DNA from: JAEUMG01 sp046349315 | GTDB taxonomy: Bacteria > Pseudomonadota > Alphaproteobacteria > Rhizobiales > Aestuariivirgaceae | NCBI GenBank assembly: GCA_046349315.1 | Contig: JAXMCQ010000013.1 | Location: 62,001 to 126,000 of the forward strand | Reading direction: 5' to 3' | Length of the DNA: 64,000 nucleotides | Shown here: positions 42,156-50,552 of the stretch, piece by piece | Layout of the letters: each line of letters opens with the position of its first letter | Numbering within the stretch: position 1 is the stretch's first letter | Made by a program: the position numbers and the translations under genes | The notes under the pieces: generated by a model | Databases searched by the model: none | What the model was told of the DNA's origin: nothing | The model's input: the letters and a program-made list of their open reading frames with translations, nothing else

Positions 42156-43007
42156 ATGCAGGCATTGTGGAAGCAGTTTCGCAAGGACAACGCAGCCCTG
42201 GTGGGACTGGTTGTTATCCTCATTCTCGTCGTCGCAGCAGTGGGGGCACCCTGGCTTGCCCCCTTCGACCCCAATGAACAATTTTTCGACGGATTGACGC
42301 TCGAAGGCTCACCATTGCCACCATCGGAGCGATTCTGGTTCGGAACCGACACGCTCGGGCGCGATCAATTCTCACGCGTCCTTTATGGTGCCGGAACTTC
42401 CCTCATCATCGGCATTCTCGCAAATGGCGCTGCCGTCCTCATCGGGACAATGCTGGGTGTTACGGCCGGCTACCTGCGGGGCTTCGCCGGGGCAACAATC
42501 ATGCGCTTTACCGACCTCATGATGGCCTTCCCGGCCTTGCTGCTCGGTATCGCGCTTGCTTCTCTGCTCAAACCCTCGCTCTTCATCGTCGCTCTCGTCA
42601 TTGCACTGGTGAACTGGGTTCAGATCGCCCGTGTCGTCTATTCACAGACCTTGGCGCTCAGCGAGCGGGAATTCGTCGAGGCAGCACGCGCGTTGGGTGC
42701 TGGACCGTGGCGAATTCTGCTGCGGCATCTCGTGCCGCATCTAATCCCGACGGTCCTCGTCTACGGCACCCTTGGGATCGCAACTACGGTCCTCTACGAG
42801 GCAACATTGTCATTCCTTGGCGTAGGCGTGCAGCCCCCAACGCCCTCCTGGGGCAAGATGATCTTCGAAAGCCAGAGCTACTATCTAACTGCGCCCTGGC
42901 TCGTCTTTATCCCGGGCGCGGCGATCCTCATCGTGGCGCTGGCCTTTAATCTCGTGGGCGACGGGCTGCGCGATGCGCTCGATCCCACCCAGCGGGGGCG
43001 CCGCTAA
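42156..43007 (+). CDS. Dipeptide/oligopeptide-type ABC transporter permease (DppC type)
   Basis: 283-aa inner-membrane permease. The first helix is ALVGLVVILILVVAAVGAPWLAP-like (residues about 10-32), FGTDTLGRDQFSRVLYGAG follows (about 63-81), and the EAA-loop is EFVEAARALGAGPWRILLRHLVPHL (spanning 169-193). The ATPase-contact and late LSFLGVGVQPPTPSWG block (about 224-239) is characteristic of DppC/OppC. Its stop overlaps the next gene by one base (TAATG, 43007). It lies 51 bases after the EryC-like gene but starts a separate function. The ligand may be a peptide, amide or other compound; family members also carry nickel or sugars. Confidence 0.88.
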   Translation: MQALWKQFRKDNAALVGLVVILILVVAAVGAPWLAPFDPNEQFFDGLTLEGSPLPPSERFWFGTDTLGRDQFSRVLYGAGTSLIIGILANGAAVLIGTMLGVTAGYLRGFAGATIMRFTDLMMAFPALLLGIALASLLKPSLFIVALVIALVNWVQIARVVYSQTLALSEREFVEAARALGAGPWRILLRHLVPHLIPTVLVYGTLGIATTVLYEATLSFLGVGVQPPTPSWGKMIFESQSYYLTAPWLVFIPGAAILIVALAFNLVGDGLRDALDPTQRGRR

Positions 43008-43927
43008 TGGTCCTCTATCTGGCAAAGCGCCTGTCTGCCGCCCTCGTCATCCTCGTCGGCGTGACGGTTGTTACCTTTGGCCTGACCTTCCTCATGCCGG
43101 CCGACCCGGTCGCCATGATCGCCGGGCGCAATTCGACTGCCGAGACGCGGGAACTGATCCGCAAACAGCTCGGCCTCGATCGCCCGCTCATTGTCCAGTA
43201 TACGAGCTACGTCACGCGCCTGGCACAGGGCGATTTTGGCCGCTCCTATGCGCGAAAGACCGATGTGGGCGACCTCATATGGTCGCGTCTCCCAGCAACG
43301 CTGCTTCTCATGCTGGGTGCGATCGTCGCGGAATTGCTGATTGGCATCCCGGCAGGTATTTACGCCGCAACTCGACGGGGCAAGCCATCCGACAAAGCCG
43401 TGATGACCTTGTCATTTGTTGGCGTCTCCGCGCCGCAATTCGTCGTCGGTCTCTCTCTCCTTTATGTCTTCGCCTACATGCTCGGTTGGTTGCCTCTCGG
43501 CGGCTACGGGACCTTCGCGCATCTCATCCTGCCCGCCATCACACTCGGTATTGCCGGCGGCGGCTGGTACAGCAGGATGATGCGCTCCGCCATGGTGGAT
43601 GTGCTGCGCCAGGACTATGTGCGAACCGCCCGCGCCAAGGGCGTGCCGGAATGGCGGGTCGTCATGAAACACGCGCTCCGCAACGCGATCCTACCGATCA
43701 TCGCGATGATTGGTCTCGATATTGGTATCTTCATGTCAGGCGTCGTGGTCGTCGAAAGCGTCTTCGGCTGGCCCGGAATCGGCCAGCTCATGTGGCAGGC
43801 GATCCAGGCGGTCGACATACCGATCATCATGGGCGTGACGACGGTTGCCGCGGCGTTCATCATCCTCGGAAATCTGCTGGCAGACCTGACGACGCCCTTG
43901 GTTGACCCTCGCATCCGGTTGCGCTGA
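43007..43927 (+). CDS. Dipeptide/oligopeptide-type ABC transporter permease (DppB type)
   Basis: 306-aa partner permease. The N-terminus MVLYLAKRLSAALVILVGV is the usual first helix, then TFLMPADPVAMIAG and LGLDRPLIVQYTSYV in the external loop; the EAA-loop is YVRTARAKGVPEWRVVMKHALR (about residues 204-225), and EWVFGWPGIGQLMWQAI-like late sequence (VVVESVFGWPGIGQLM) follows. All DppB features are present. It is coupled to the DppC gene and precedes the binding protein by 58 bases. Confidence 0.88.
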   Translation: MVLYLAKRLSAALVILVGVTVVTFGLTFLMPADPVAMIAGRNSTAETRELIRKQLGLDRPLIVQYTSYVTRLAQGDFGRSYARKTDVGDLIWSRLPATLLLMLGAIVAELLIGIPAGIYAATRRGKPSDKAVMTLSFVGVSAPQFVVGLSLLYVFAYMLGWLPLGGYGTFAHLILPAITLGIAGGGWYSRMMRSAMVDVLRQDYVRTARAKGVPEWRVVMKHALRNAILPIIAMIGLDIGIFMSGVVVVESVFGWPGIGQLMWQAIQAVDIPIIMGVTTVAAAFIILGNLLADLTTPLVDPRIRLR

Positions 43928-43985
43928 TATGCGCGCCCAGCGGTTGGCAGGGTTATAAAGCCAGCGGGCATTTACGGAGGAAACG

Positions 43986-45605
43986 ATGAGGAAAGTGTTC
44001 TTGGCCGCTGCGGCAGCAGTGGCATTGGCGTCGGCATGTCCGGCTCTAGCAGCTGACCAGCCCAAGCAAGGCGGTGCTGCGGTCGTTACGTTCAACAACG
44101 ACCTGACCACGCTCGATCCGCATGTCGGTTATGATTGGCAGAACTGGTCGGTCATCAAGTCGATTTTCGATGGCCTCATGGACTACAAGCCCGGTACGAC
44201 CGAGCTTGAGCCCGACCTTGCCGAGAGCTACACCGTTTCCGATGACGGTCTCACCTACACCTTCAAGCTCCGCCCGGGTGTGAAAGTCCACAATGGCCGC
44301 CTCATGACTGCGGCCGACGTCAAATGGTCGCTCGAGCACGCCATCAATCCGGCAACGCAATCACCGGGTGGCGGCTATCTCTCGGCAATCTCCGGCTATG
44401 AAGACGTGGTCGGGGGCAAGTCGACCGAACTCTCCGGGATCACGACGCCCGATGACGGCACCGTGGTGATCAAGTTGTCACGTCCGGACGCGACCTTCCT
44501 CCACATCATGGCGATCAACTTCGCTTATGTGATCCCGAAAGAAGAAGTCGAGAAGGCTGGCGCCGACTGGGGCAAGAAGCCAGTTGGAACCGGTGCCTTC
44601 AAATTCGTCGAGTGGGTCCCCGGCCAGCGCATCGTTCTCGAGCGTAACAAGGATTATTACAAGGCCAATACACCCTATCTCGACAAGCTCACATTCGAGT
44701 TCGGGCTCGACCCGACTGTTGCGGTGCTGAAGCTGAAAAATGGCGAGATCGACATTGTCGGCGACGGCATTCCGCCAGCACAATTTGCCGAGGCGATGGC
44801 CGATCCCGCCAACAAGGATCTCATCGCCAAGGGCGATCAGCTTCATACCGGCTATGTGACGATGAACGTCAACACGCCGCCGCTCGACAATTTGAAGGTG
44901 CGTCAGGCGATCAACATGGCGATCAACAAAGATCGCATCGTCAAGATCATCAACAACCGTGCCGTGGCCGCGAGCCAAGCCCTGCCACCGGCGATGCCCG
45001 GCTACAATCCCGATAACAAGGGCTATGCCTACGATCCGGAAGGCGCCAAGAAGCTGCTTGCCGAAGCCGGACTGGCCGACGGTTTCACGACCGAACTCTA
45101 TGTCATGAACGTCGACCCCAATCCGCGCATCGCTCAGGCGATCCAGCAGGATCTGGCCGCCATCGGCATCAAGGCCGAGATCAAGTCGCTCGCCCAGGCG
45201 GAAGTCATTGCCGCCGGCGGCGCCGGCAAGGCACCAATGATCTGGTCGGGCGGCATGGCCTGGATCGCCGACTTCCCAGACCCCAACAACTTCTACTACG
45301 GCATCTTAGGGTGCGAAGGCGCAGTCGAAGGCGGCTGGAATTGGTCGAAATACTGCAACAAGGCGCTCGATGATCGCGGACACGCGGCCGACGCCATGGT
45401 CAAGGACGACCAGAAGGCCGAGCGTGTCGCTTTGTGGAGGGGCATCTTCGACGATGTCCTGAAGGATGCGCCATGGGCGCCGGTCTTCAACGAAATCCGC
45501 TTCACCTATCATTCAGGCCGGCTCGGCGGCGATCCTGCGCTCTTTACCGATCCGATCCATATCCCGGTGAACTACGACTATATCTACGCCAAGGACGCGC
45601 AATAA
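43986..45605 (+). CDS. ABC transporter substrate-binding protein (family 5, DppA type)
   Basis: 539-aa periplasmic binding protein with a signal peptide of about 22 residues (ending CPALA before ADQPKQGG). SBP_bac_5 blocks are LDPHVGYDWQNWSVIKSIFDGL, LEPDLAESYTVSDDGLTYTF-type (LAESYTVSDDGLTYTFKLRP) and VRQAINMAINKDRIVKIINN. GGAGGAAACG precedes ATG 43986. The gene is followed by a strong terminator-like hairpin at 45617-45648. The family's ligands run from peptides to opines, glutathione and oligosaccharides; the acetamidase gene next door points to an amide-containing ligand. Confidence 0.88.
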   Translation: MRKVFLAAAAAVALASACPALAADQPKQGGAAVVTFNNDLTTLDPHVGYDWQNWSVIKSIFDGLMDYKPGTTELEPDLAESYTVSDDGLTYTFKLRPGVKVHNGRLMTAADVKWSLEHAINPATQSPGGGYLSAISGYEDVVGGKSTELSGITTPDDGTVVIKLSRPDATFLHIMAINFAYVIPKEEVEKAGADWGKKPVGTGAFKFVEWVPGQRIVLERNKDYYKANTPYLDKLTFEFGLDPTVAVLKLKNGEIDIVGDGIPPAQFAEAMADPANKDLIAKGDQLHTGYVTMNVNTPPLDNLKVRQAINMAINKDRIVKIINNRAVAASQALPPAMPGYNPDNKGYAYDPEGAKKLLAEAGLADGFTTELYVMNVDPNPRIAQAIQQDLAAIGIKAEIKSLAQAEVIAAGGAGKAPMIWSGGMAWIADFPDPNNFYYGILGCEGAVEGGWNWSKYCNKALDDRGHAADAMVKDDQKAERVALWRGIFDDVLKDAPWAPVFNEIRFTYHSGRLGGDPALFTDPIHIPVNYDYIYAKDAQ

Positions 45606-45616
45606 GCGTTAGCAAC

Positions 45617-45648
45617 GGACTCCGGCCGTGCGGCCGGAGTCCTTTCTT
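45617..45648 (+). terminator. Rho-independent terminator-like hairpin after binding-protein gene
   Basis: GGACTCCGGCC (45617-45627) pairs perfectly with GGCCGGAGTCC (45632-45642) around a 4-base loop and is followed by TTTCTT. It begins 12 bases after the binding-protein stop. It probably ends most transcripts, with read-through or a new promoter supplying the acetamidase and ATPase genes. Confidence 0.8.
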
Positions 45649-45670
45649 CAATCAGAGGCACGAGGCAATT

Positions 45671-46606
45671 GTGCATAATCACACTATCCACAATCACCAA
45701 TGCCACTTCGGCTGGGACAATTCCAACAAGCCGGTCGTCAAGGCGAAGCCCGGCGAGACGATCGAGTTTCATCCGATTGATTCTTCCGGCGGGCAATTGA
45801 ACCCCAAGTCGACGGTTGCTGACATTGCCGCACTCGACTTTGCCAAGGTCAACCCGGTCGCAGGGCCTGTCTTCATCGATGGCGCTGAGCCGGGCGATGC
45901 GATCAAGGTGACGTTACTCGATTTCACGCCGTCGGGCTGGGGCTGGACCGCGAATATCCCCGGTTTCGGACTACTCGCCGATCATTTCAAAGATCCGGCG
46001 CTTCACATTTGGACCTATGACAAGATTTCGCTGACGCCGGCGGCCTATGGCCCAGGGGGCAAGGTGCCGCTCAAGCCATTCTGCGGCACGATCGGGCTGG
46101 CACCTGCGGAGCCCGGTCTCCATTCCATCGTCCCGCCGCGGCGGATGGGCGGCAATATGGACATTCGCGACATGTCGGCGGGGACGGAACTCTATCTCCC
46201 GGTCGAAGTGGTCGGCGGCCTCTTCTCGGTCGGCGATACGCATGCGACGCAAGGCGACGGCGAAGTCTGCGGCACTGCGATCGAAAGCCCCTGCTCGCTT
46301 GCCGCGCGCTTCGATCTCATCAAGGGTGCTAATCTCAAGTTTCCACGCTTCACCACACCAGGGCCGGTGACACGCCATCTCGACGGCAAGGGTTATGAGG
46401 CAACGACCGGTATTGGCCCCGACTTGATGGAGGCTTCGAAGGCGGCGGTCCTCGGCATGGTCGAGCTTCTGTCGAAGCGCTATCGCATGAGTGAGATCGA
46501 TGCCTATATGCTTTGCTCCGTCGCCGGCGATCTGCGCATCAGCGAGATTGTCGACATGCCGAACTGGGTCGTCTCGTTCTATTTCCCGCGCTGCGTCTTC
46601 GAGTGA
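45671..46606 (+). CDS. Acetamidase/formamidase family protein
   Basis: 311-aa amidase of the FmdA/AmdA fold. The N-terminal HNHTIHNHQCHFGWD and the block VNPVAGPVFIDGAEPGDAI (about residues 60-78) are typical, as are PLKPFCGTIGLAPAEPG, GGNMDIRDMSAGTELYLPV (the core metal-site segment) and LFSVGDTHATQGDGEVCGT. Zinc-dependent members release ammonia from acetamide, formamide or larger amides. The start is GTG 45671 after GAGGCACGAGG; the frame is open earlier to 45434, but that shadows the binding protein. Its stop overlaps the next start in GTGA (46603-46606). It is placed between transporter genes and should act on the imported compound. Confidence 0.87.
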   Translation: MHNHTIHNHQCHFGWDNSNKPVVKAKPGETIEFHPIDSSGGQLNPKSTVADIAALDFAKVNPVAGPVFIDGAEPGDAIKVTLLDFTPSGWGWTANIPGFGLLADHFKDPALHIWTYDKISLTPAAYGPGGKVPLKPFCGTIGLAPAEPGLHSIVPPRRMGGNMDIRDMSAGTELYLPVEVVGGLFSVGDTHATQGDGEVCGTAIESPCSLAARFDLIKGANLKFPRFTTPGPVTRHLDGKGYEATTGIGPDLMEASKAAVLGMVELLSKRYRMSEIDAYMLCSVAGDLRISEIVDMPNWVVSFYFPRCVFE

Positions 46607-47622
46607 TCGACCAGGTTGAATTGACGATCGATCGACAGGCGCAATCTGCAACGCCCGAAAGACTTCTCTCCGTCGAAGGATTATCGATCTCCTTCCAAAC
46701 CGATGAGGGTGCGGTGCGTGTGGTGAGTGACGTGAGCTTTGCCTTGCGCCCCGGCCAAACGCTAGGGCTTGTCGGCGAATCCGGCTGCGGAAAGAGCGTA
46801 ACGGCTCAGACGCTGATGCGGCTTCTGCCCATGCCGCCGGCGCGCATCGATCAAGGTCATGTGTTCTTCGAAGGCGAGGATTTGGTCGGCGCAAGCGAAC
46901 GCCGGTTGCGGTCGTTGCGCGGCGATCGCCTCGCCATGATCTTCCAGGAACCGATGACGAGTCTTAATCCGACATTCACTGTCGGCGCACAGATCAGCGA
47001 GGCCTTGATGCTGCATCGCGGCCTTTCACGCGCTGAAGCCCGCGAGCGTGCGATAGCCGGTCTTGCGGAAGTCGGCATCGGGTCGCCGGCGGAGCGCTTC
47101 GATCAATATCCGCACCAGCTCTCCGGCGGGTTGCGGCAGCGCGTCATGATTGCGATGGCGCTTGCCTGCCGTCCGGCCCTGCTGATCGCCGATGAGCCGA
47201 CGACCGCTCTCGACGTGACCGTGCAGGCGCAGATCCTCGCGCTCCTCGACAGGCTTCAGCGCGAATTGGGCCTCTGCATTCTTCTCATCACGCATGACCT
47301 GGGCGTCGTCGCCGAGATTTGCGATGACATCGCTGTCATGTATGCCGGCCGCATCGTCGAATCCGGTTCTGCCGCCGAGGTCCTCACCCGGCCGCGTCAT
47401 CCCTATACATCGGGACTGCTGGCATCGAGCCCGCGCAAGGCGCATCGCGGCCAGCTACTGCCGACAATCCCGGGAAGTGTGCCGCCGCCTGGTGCCCGTG
47501 GCAAAGGCTGCAGCTTTGCGAGCCGCTGTACCCGCACCAAAGAACGTTGCCGGGCCGAGCAACCGATTTCCTACGAAATCATCCCGGGTCATCGCGTGGA
47601 GTGTTGGAACCCCAATCCATGA
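46603..47622 (+). CDS. Dipeptide-type ABC transporter ATPase (DppD type)
   Basis: 339-aa ATPase from GTG 46603, which overlaps the acetamidase stop; the frame is open to 46513 only as shadow. Walker A GESGCGKSV lies near residues 58-66, the signature LSGGLRQRVMIAMAL near 171-185, Walker B LLIADEPTTALDV near 192-204 and the switch histidine in LLITHDLGVV. The C-terminal oligopeptide/dipeptide domain contains cysteines (GKGCSFASRC, RCRAEQP) that in this family can hold an iron-sulfur cluster. It pairs with the next ATPase and overlaps it by ATGA. Confidence 0.88.
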   Translation: MIDQVELTIDRQAQSATPERLLSVEGLSISFQTDEGAVRVVSDVSFALRPGQTLGLVGESGCGKSVTAQTLMRLLPMPPARIDQGHVFFEGEDLVGASERRLRSLRGDRLAMIFQEPMTSLNPTFTVGAQISEALMLHRGLSRAEARERAIAGLAEVGIGSPAERFDQYPHQLSGGLRQRVMIAMALACRPALLIADEPTTALDVTVQAQILALLDRLQRELGLCILLITHDLGVVAEICDDIAVMYAGRIVESGSAAEVLTRPRHPYTSGLLASSPRKAHRGQLLPTIPGSVPPPGARGKGCSFASRCTRTKERCRAEQPISYEIIPGHRVECWNPNP

Positions 47623-48581
47623 CCGTCGCGAAACCGGCCTTGCTGGAAGCAAGGGATCTCAGAAAAAATTTCCCGGCGCGGGATGGCAGTGGTTCGGTGC
47701 ATGCGGTTTCCGGCGTGTCACTCACTCTGTGGCCCGGCGAAACGCTCGGTATTGTCGGTGAGTCCGGCTCAGGAAAATCCACGCTCGCAAGGCTGCTCCT
47801 GCGTCTGATCGAACCGACCAGCGGCACGACGCTGTTTGCCGGCAGCGATCTTGGCGCGCTGGACAGCCGGCGCTTGCGAGTCCTGCGGCGCGACATGCAG
47901 ATCGTGTTCCAGGATCCCTATGCCTCGCTTGATCCTCGCATGACGGTTGCCGACATCATCGCCGAACCCCTTGTCATCCACGGACTCGGCGGTCGCTCGG
48001 AGCGGCGAAAGAAGGTCGAAGAGTGCTTGCGCCTCGTCGGCCTCGATATCGAAGCGGCACGACGCTATCCGCATGAATTCTCCGGCGGACAGCGCCAGCG
48101 TATCGGCATTGCGCGAGCCATCGCGCTCGAACCGAAACTCGTCATCCTCGATGAGCCGGTCTCGGCACTCGATGTTTCGATCCAGTCGCAGATCCTCAAT
48201 CTGCTGATGGAACTCAAGCAGCGCCTCGGTCTCTCCTATATCTTCATCTCGCATGACCTCTCCGTCGTCGAACATGTCAGCGATCGTGTCGCGGTAATGT
48301 ATCTCGGCCGCATTGTCGAAACGGCGCCGGCCGATGCCCTGTTCGAGACGCCACTGCATCCCTATACCGAGGCGCTGATCTCAGCCATTCCCGGCGATAG
48401 CGAAAGCCGCTCTCGCATCGTGCTCAAGGGCGATCCGCCAAGCCCGCAAAATCCACCGGCTGGCTGTCATTACCATCCGCGATGCCACAAGGCCTTTGCG
48501 CGCTGTGCGTTCGATGTTCCGCAAGTCGTAAAACTCACTGAAGAAGGCATCACCCGAAGCGTTACCTGCCATCTCTATTGA
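47619..48581 (+). CDS. Dipeptide-type ABC transporter ATPase (DppF type)
   Basis: 320-aa ATPase from ATG 47619, overlapping the DppD stop. Walker A GESGSGKST lies near residues 48-56, the signature FSGGQRQRIGIARAI near 151-165, Walker B LVILDEPVSALDV near 172-184 and the switch histidine in IFISHDLSVV. The C-terminal segment PPAGCHYHPRCHKAFARC carries the cysteines of the oligopeptide ATPase tail. It is the last gene of the plus-strand block, 10 bases from the convergent HAD gene. The energy supply of the DppBC pair is therefore complete. Confidence 0.88.
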   Translation: MTVAKPALLEARDLRKNFPARDGSGSVHAVSGVSLTLWPGETLGIVGESGSGKSTLARLLLRLIEPTSGTTLFAGSDLGALDSRRLRVLRRDMQIVFQDPYASLDPRMTVADIIAEPLVIHGLGGRSERRKKVEECLRLVGLDIEAARRYPHEFSGGQRQRIGIARAIALEPKLVILDEPVSALDVSIQSQILNLLMELKQRLGLSYIFISHDLSVVEHVSDRVAVMYLGRIVETAPADALFETPLHPYTEALISAIPGDSESRSRIVLKGDPPSPQNPPAGCHYHPRCHKAFARCAFDVPQVVKLTEEGITRSVTCHLY

Positions 48582-48591
48582 AAATCGCCGA

Positions 48592-49263
48592 TCAGGCACC
48601 CAGAATTCGCGCCACTTCGTTCGGCAGCTGGTCGAACCTGTCGACGATGGCATCTGGTTCGAGCACGGCGAGCGGCGTCTTGGCATAGCCATAGGTGACT
48701 GCGATCACCGGCACAAAAGCCGCCTTGGCAAGCGCCACATCGACTTCGGAGTCACCGATCATTAGGGCTGGTTTTCCGGTGCCTGCAAGTCTCTCGATCG
48801 TCATGAGCAAATGGCGCGGGTCGGGTTTGGCGATACCGAACGTGTCGGGCCCCGCGACGAGGCGGAAGTGATGGGCAAGTTCGAGGTCAACGAGGATCTG
48901 CCGTGAGTATTTCTCGAGCTTGTTGGTGCAGACCGCGAGCTCGAAGCCCTGTTCCTTGAACCGCGACAATCCGTATTTGACGCCTTCATAGGGCATTGTC
49001 TTGCGCGATAGGTTGCCCGCATAGATCTCGTGAAACCGCTTGATGCGTTTTTCCAGTTCTGGTCCGTCAAGCTTGAGACCGGTCCTATCCAGGCCCTTCG
49101 CCACGAGATTGCTAATGCCATTGCCGATGAGGCTGCGGCCAATATCGAGGCCCAGCGGTTGTTTGCCTTCTTCCACAAGCAGCTGATCGAGCGAGTCGGC
49201 AAGATCAGGCGCACTGTCGACGAGAGTGCCGTCAAGATCGAAAACCAATGTGCCCCGGTGCAT
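48592..49263 (-). CDS. gph: HAD-family phosphatase, phosphoglycolate phosphatase-like
   Basis: 223-aa HAD hydrolase. Motif I LVFDLDGTLVDSAPDLADSL (residues 6-25) has both catalytic aspartates, motif II is the CTNKLEKYS threonine, and motif III/IV lies in KPDPRHLL and MIGDSEVDVALAKAA. The cap between residues 20 and 90 is of the Gph/PGP type. It removes phosphate from 2-phosphoglycolate or a similar small phospho-ester. It is the last gene of the acetoin-dehydrogenase-like operon, 18 bases after the E2-like gene. In that setting it may dephosphorylate a product of the transaldolase step; that is an inference. Confidence 0.85.
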   Translation of the reverse strand: MHRGTLVFDLDGTLVDSAPDLADSLDQLLVEEGKQPLGLDIGRSLIGNGISNLVAKGLDRTGLKLDGPELEKRIKRFHEIYAGNLSRKTMPYEGVKYGLSRFKEQGFELAVCTNKLEKYSRQILVDLELAHHFRLVAGPDTFGIAKPDPRHLLMTIERLAGTGKPALMIGDSEVDVALAKAAFVPVIAVTYGYAKTPLAVLEPDAIVDRFDQLPNEVARILGA

Positions 49264-49281
49264 TGCGCCGCCGATTTTGTA

Positions 49282-50532
49282 TCAGCCTGCAGCTCTGACA
49301 GTCTCCGAAACCAGCCGCCCGACAAGGGCGGCGGCTTCGAGCTGCGGCAGATGGCCGATACCTGAAAGCTTGTGAACGGCGACGTGATCCGGAGCGGTGT
49401 CGGCATATTCGGCCGGAATAACCGCATCCTCGCGCCCGACGATGATCCGGCACGGACCTTCATACGTCTCGAGCGCATCGCGAATTGAGAATAACTGGGT
49501 CGAACCCGAGAACACGGCTGAGGCAATGCGTTTCTGGGCTGCCGCGATGCCAGTTCCCTCCCGTGCGGCCAAGGTGGCCCTCACCATGGCTTGCGGCAGT
49601 GCCGAGGAACGATGGACGAGCCCCTGCATCCAGGATTTCAAGGCGGGTTCAGACTCTGCCGCCAGGAACCCCGCGATGAAGTCGACATTGATCTTGGGCC
49701 CCAAGCCCGCCGGCGCGATCAGCGACAGGGATTTGACTTCGAAGCCATCGCGCACCGCAAGCGAGGCGGCGACGGCGGCACCGAGGGAGTGACCGACAAG
49801 ATGAAGTCGTGTATGTCCAGCTTCCGCTAGCGCGCCTGCGACAGCGTCGACCAGATCGTCGAAATCCTCTACGTCGCTGTCCGGAGACGCGCCGTGACCG
49901 GGCAGGTCGAGTCCGGTCTTCTGGTTCGCAATCGTCAGTGTCTCGACGAAGGGACGCCACGCCGCGAGTTCTGCTCCGAAGCCATGGATGAAGATGACAG
50001 GCGTGCCCGTACCGTCGCGCAAACTTCGAAAAGCTAGCGAGGTATTCATTTTGCCTTTCGCAGGACTGATCGGTGATTTCAGAAGCGCCTCAATGTCCTT
50101 GAACACGACGGCGCCACGTGGACCGCTGCCGCTCACACGCGCGATATCCAGTCCATTTGTGGAAGCGAGGCGCCGCGCCAGTGGCGATGAGCGATGCCGC
50201 TCGGTAGAACCAAGGTTTGCTTGCTTTATTGGCGCGACGAAGGAACTCACAGTCGCTGCTCGCGTGTCGCTTGCGGGCGCTTCAATCTTCTCCCCGGCCG
50301 CGCCGAGAAACAGCAAAGGCTGCAGCACGGTCGCCGTATCGCCAAGCTTATAGGCGATTTGCGTCACGGTTCCGGACGAGAACGCCTCGACCTCAAAACT
50401 TGCCTTTTCCGATTCGACCTCGGCGACGACATCGCCTTTCTTGACCTGATCGCCGACCTTGACATGGAGCGCCACGACCTTGGCCTCAGTCAGGTCCTGC
50501 CCCACCTGGGGCACGAGTATCGCTTCAGCCAC
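49282..50532 (-). CDS. acoC: Acetoin dehydrogenase-like E2: lipoyl domain fused to alpha/beta hydrolase
   Basis: 416 aa. Residues 1-80 form a biotinyl/lipoyl domain with the lipoylated lysine expected at K43 in ESEKASFE. Residues about 112-152 form an E1/E3-binding domain (SSPLARRLASTNGLDIARVSGSGPRG, spanning 115-140). From about 165 an alpha/beta hydrolase follows with VIFIHGFGAELAAW, nucleophile GHSLGAA and late GIGHLPQLEAA. Usual dehydrogenase E2 proteins carry a CAT acyltransferase domain instead; this arrangement is typical of AcoC. It would swing the acyl-lipoyl arm between the E1 at 51780-53790 and an E3 that is not in the window. Confidence 0.85.
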   Translation of the reverse strand: MAEAILVPQVGQDLTEAKVVALHVKVGDQVKKGDVVAEVESEKASFEVEAFSSGTVTQIAYKLGDTATVLQPLLFLGAAGEKIEAPASDTRAATVSSFVAPIKQANLGSTERHRSSPLARRLASTNGLDIARVSGSGPRGAVVFKDIEALLKSPISPAKGKMNTSLAFRSLRDGTGTPVIFIHGFGAELAAWRPFVETLTIANQKTGLDLPGHGASPDSDVEDFDDLVDAVAGALAEAGHTRLHLVGHSLGAAVAASLAVRDGFEVKSLSLIAPAGLGPKINVDFIAGFLAAESEPALKSWMQGLVHRSSALPQAMVRATLAAREGTGIAAAQKRIASAVFSGSTQLFSIRDALETYEGPCRIIVGREDAVIPAEYADTAPDHVAVHKLSGIGHLPQLEAAALVGRLVSETVRAAG

Positions 50533-50552
50533 GAAACCTCTCCCCTCGCCTC

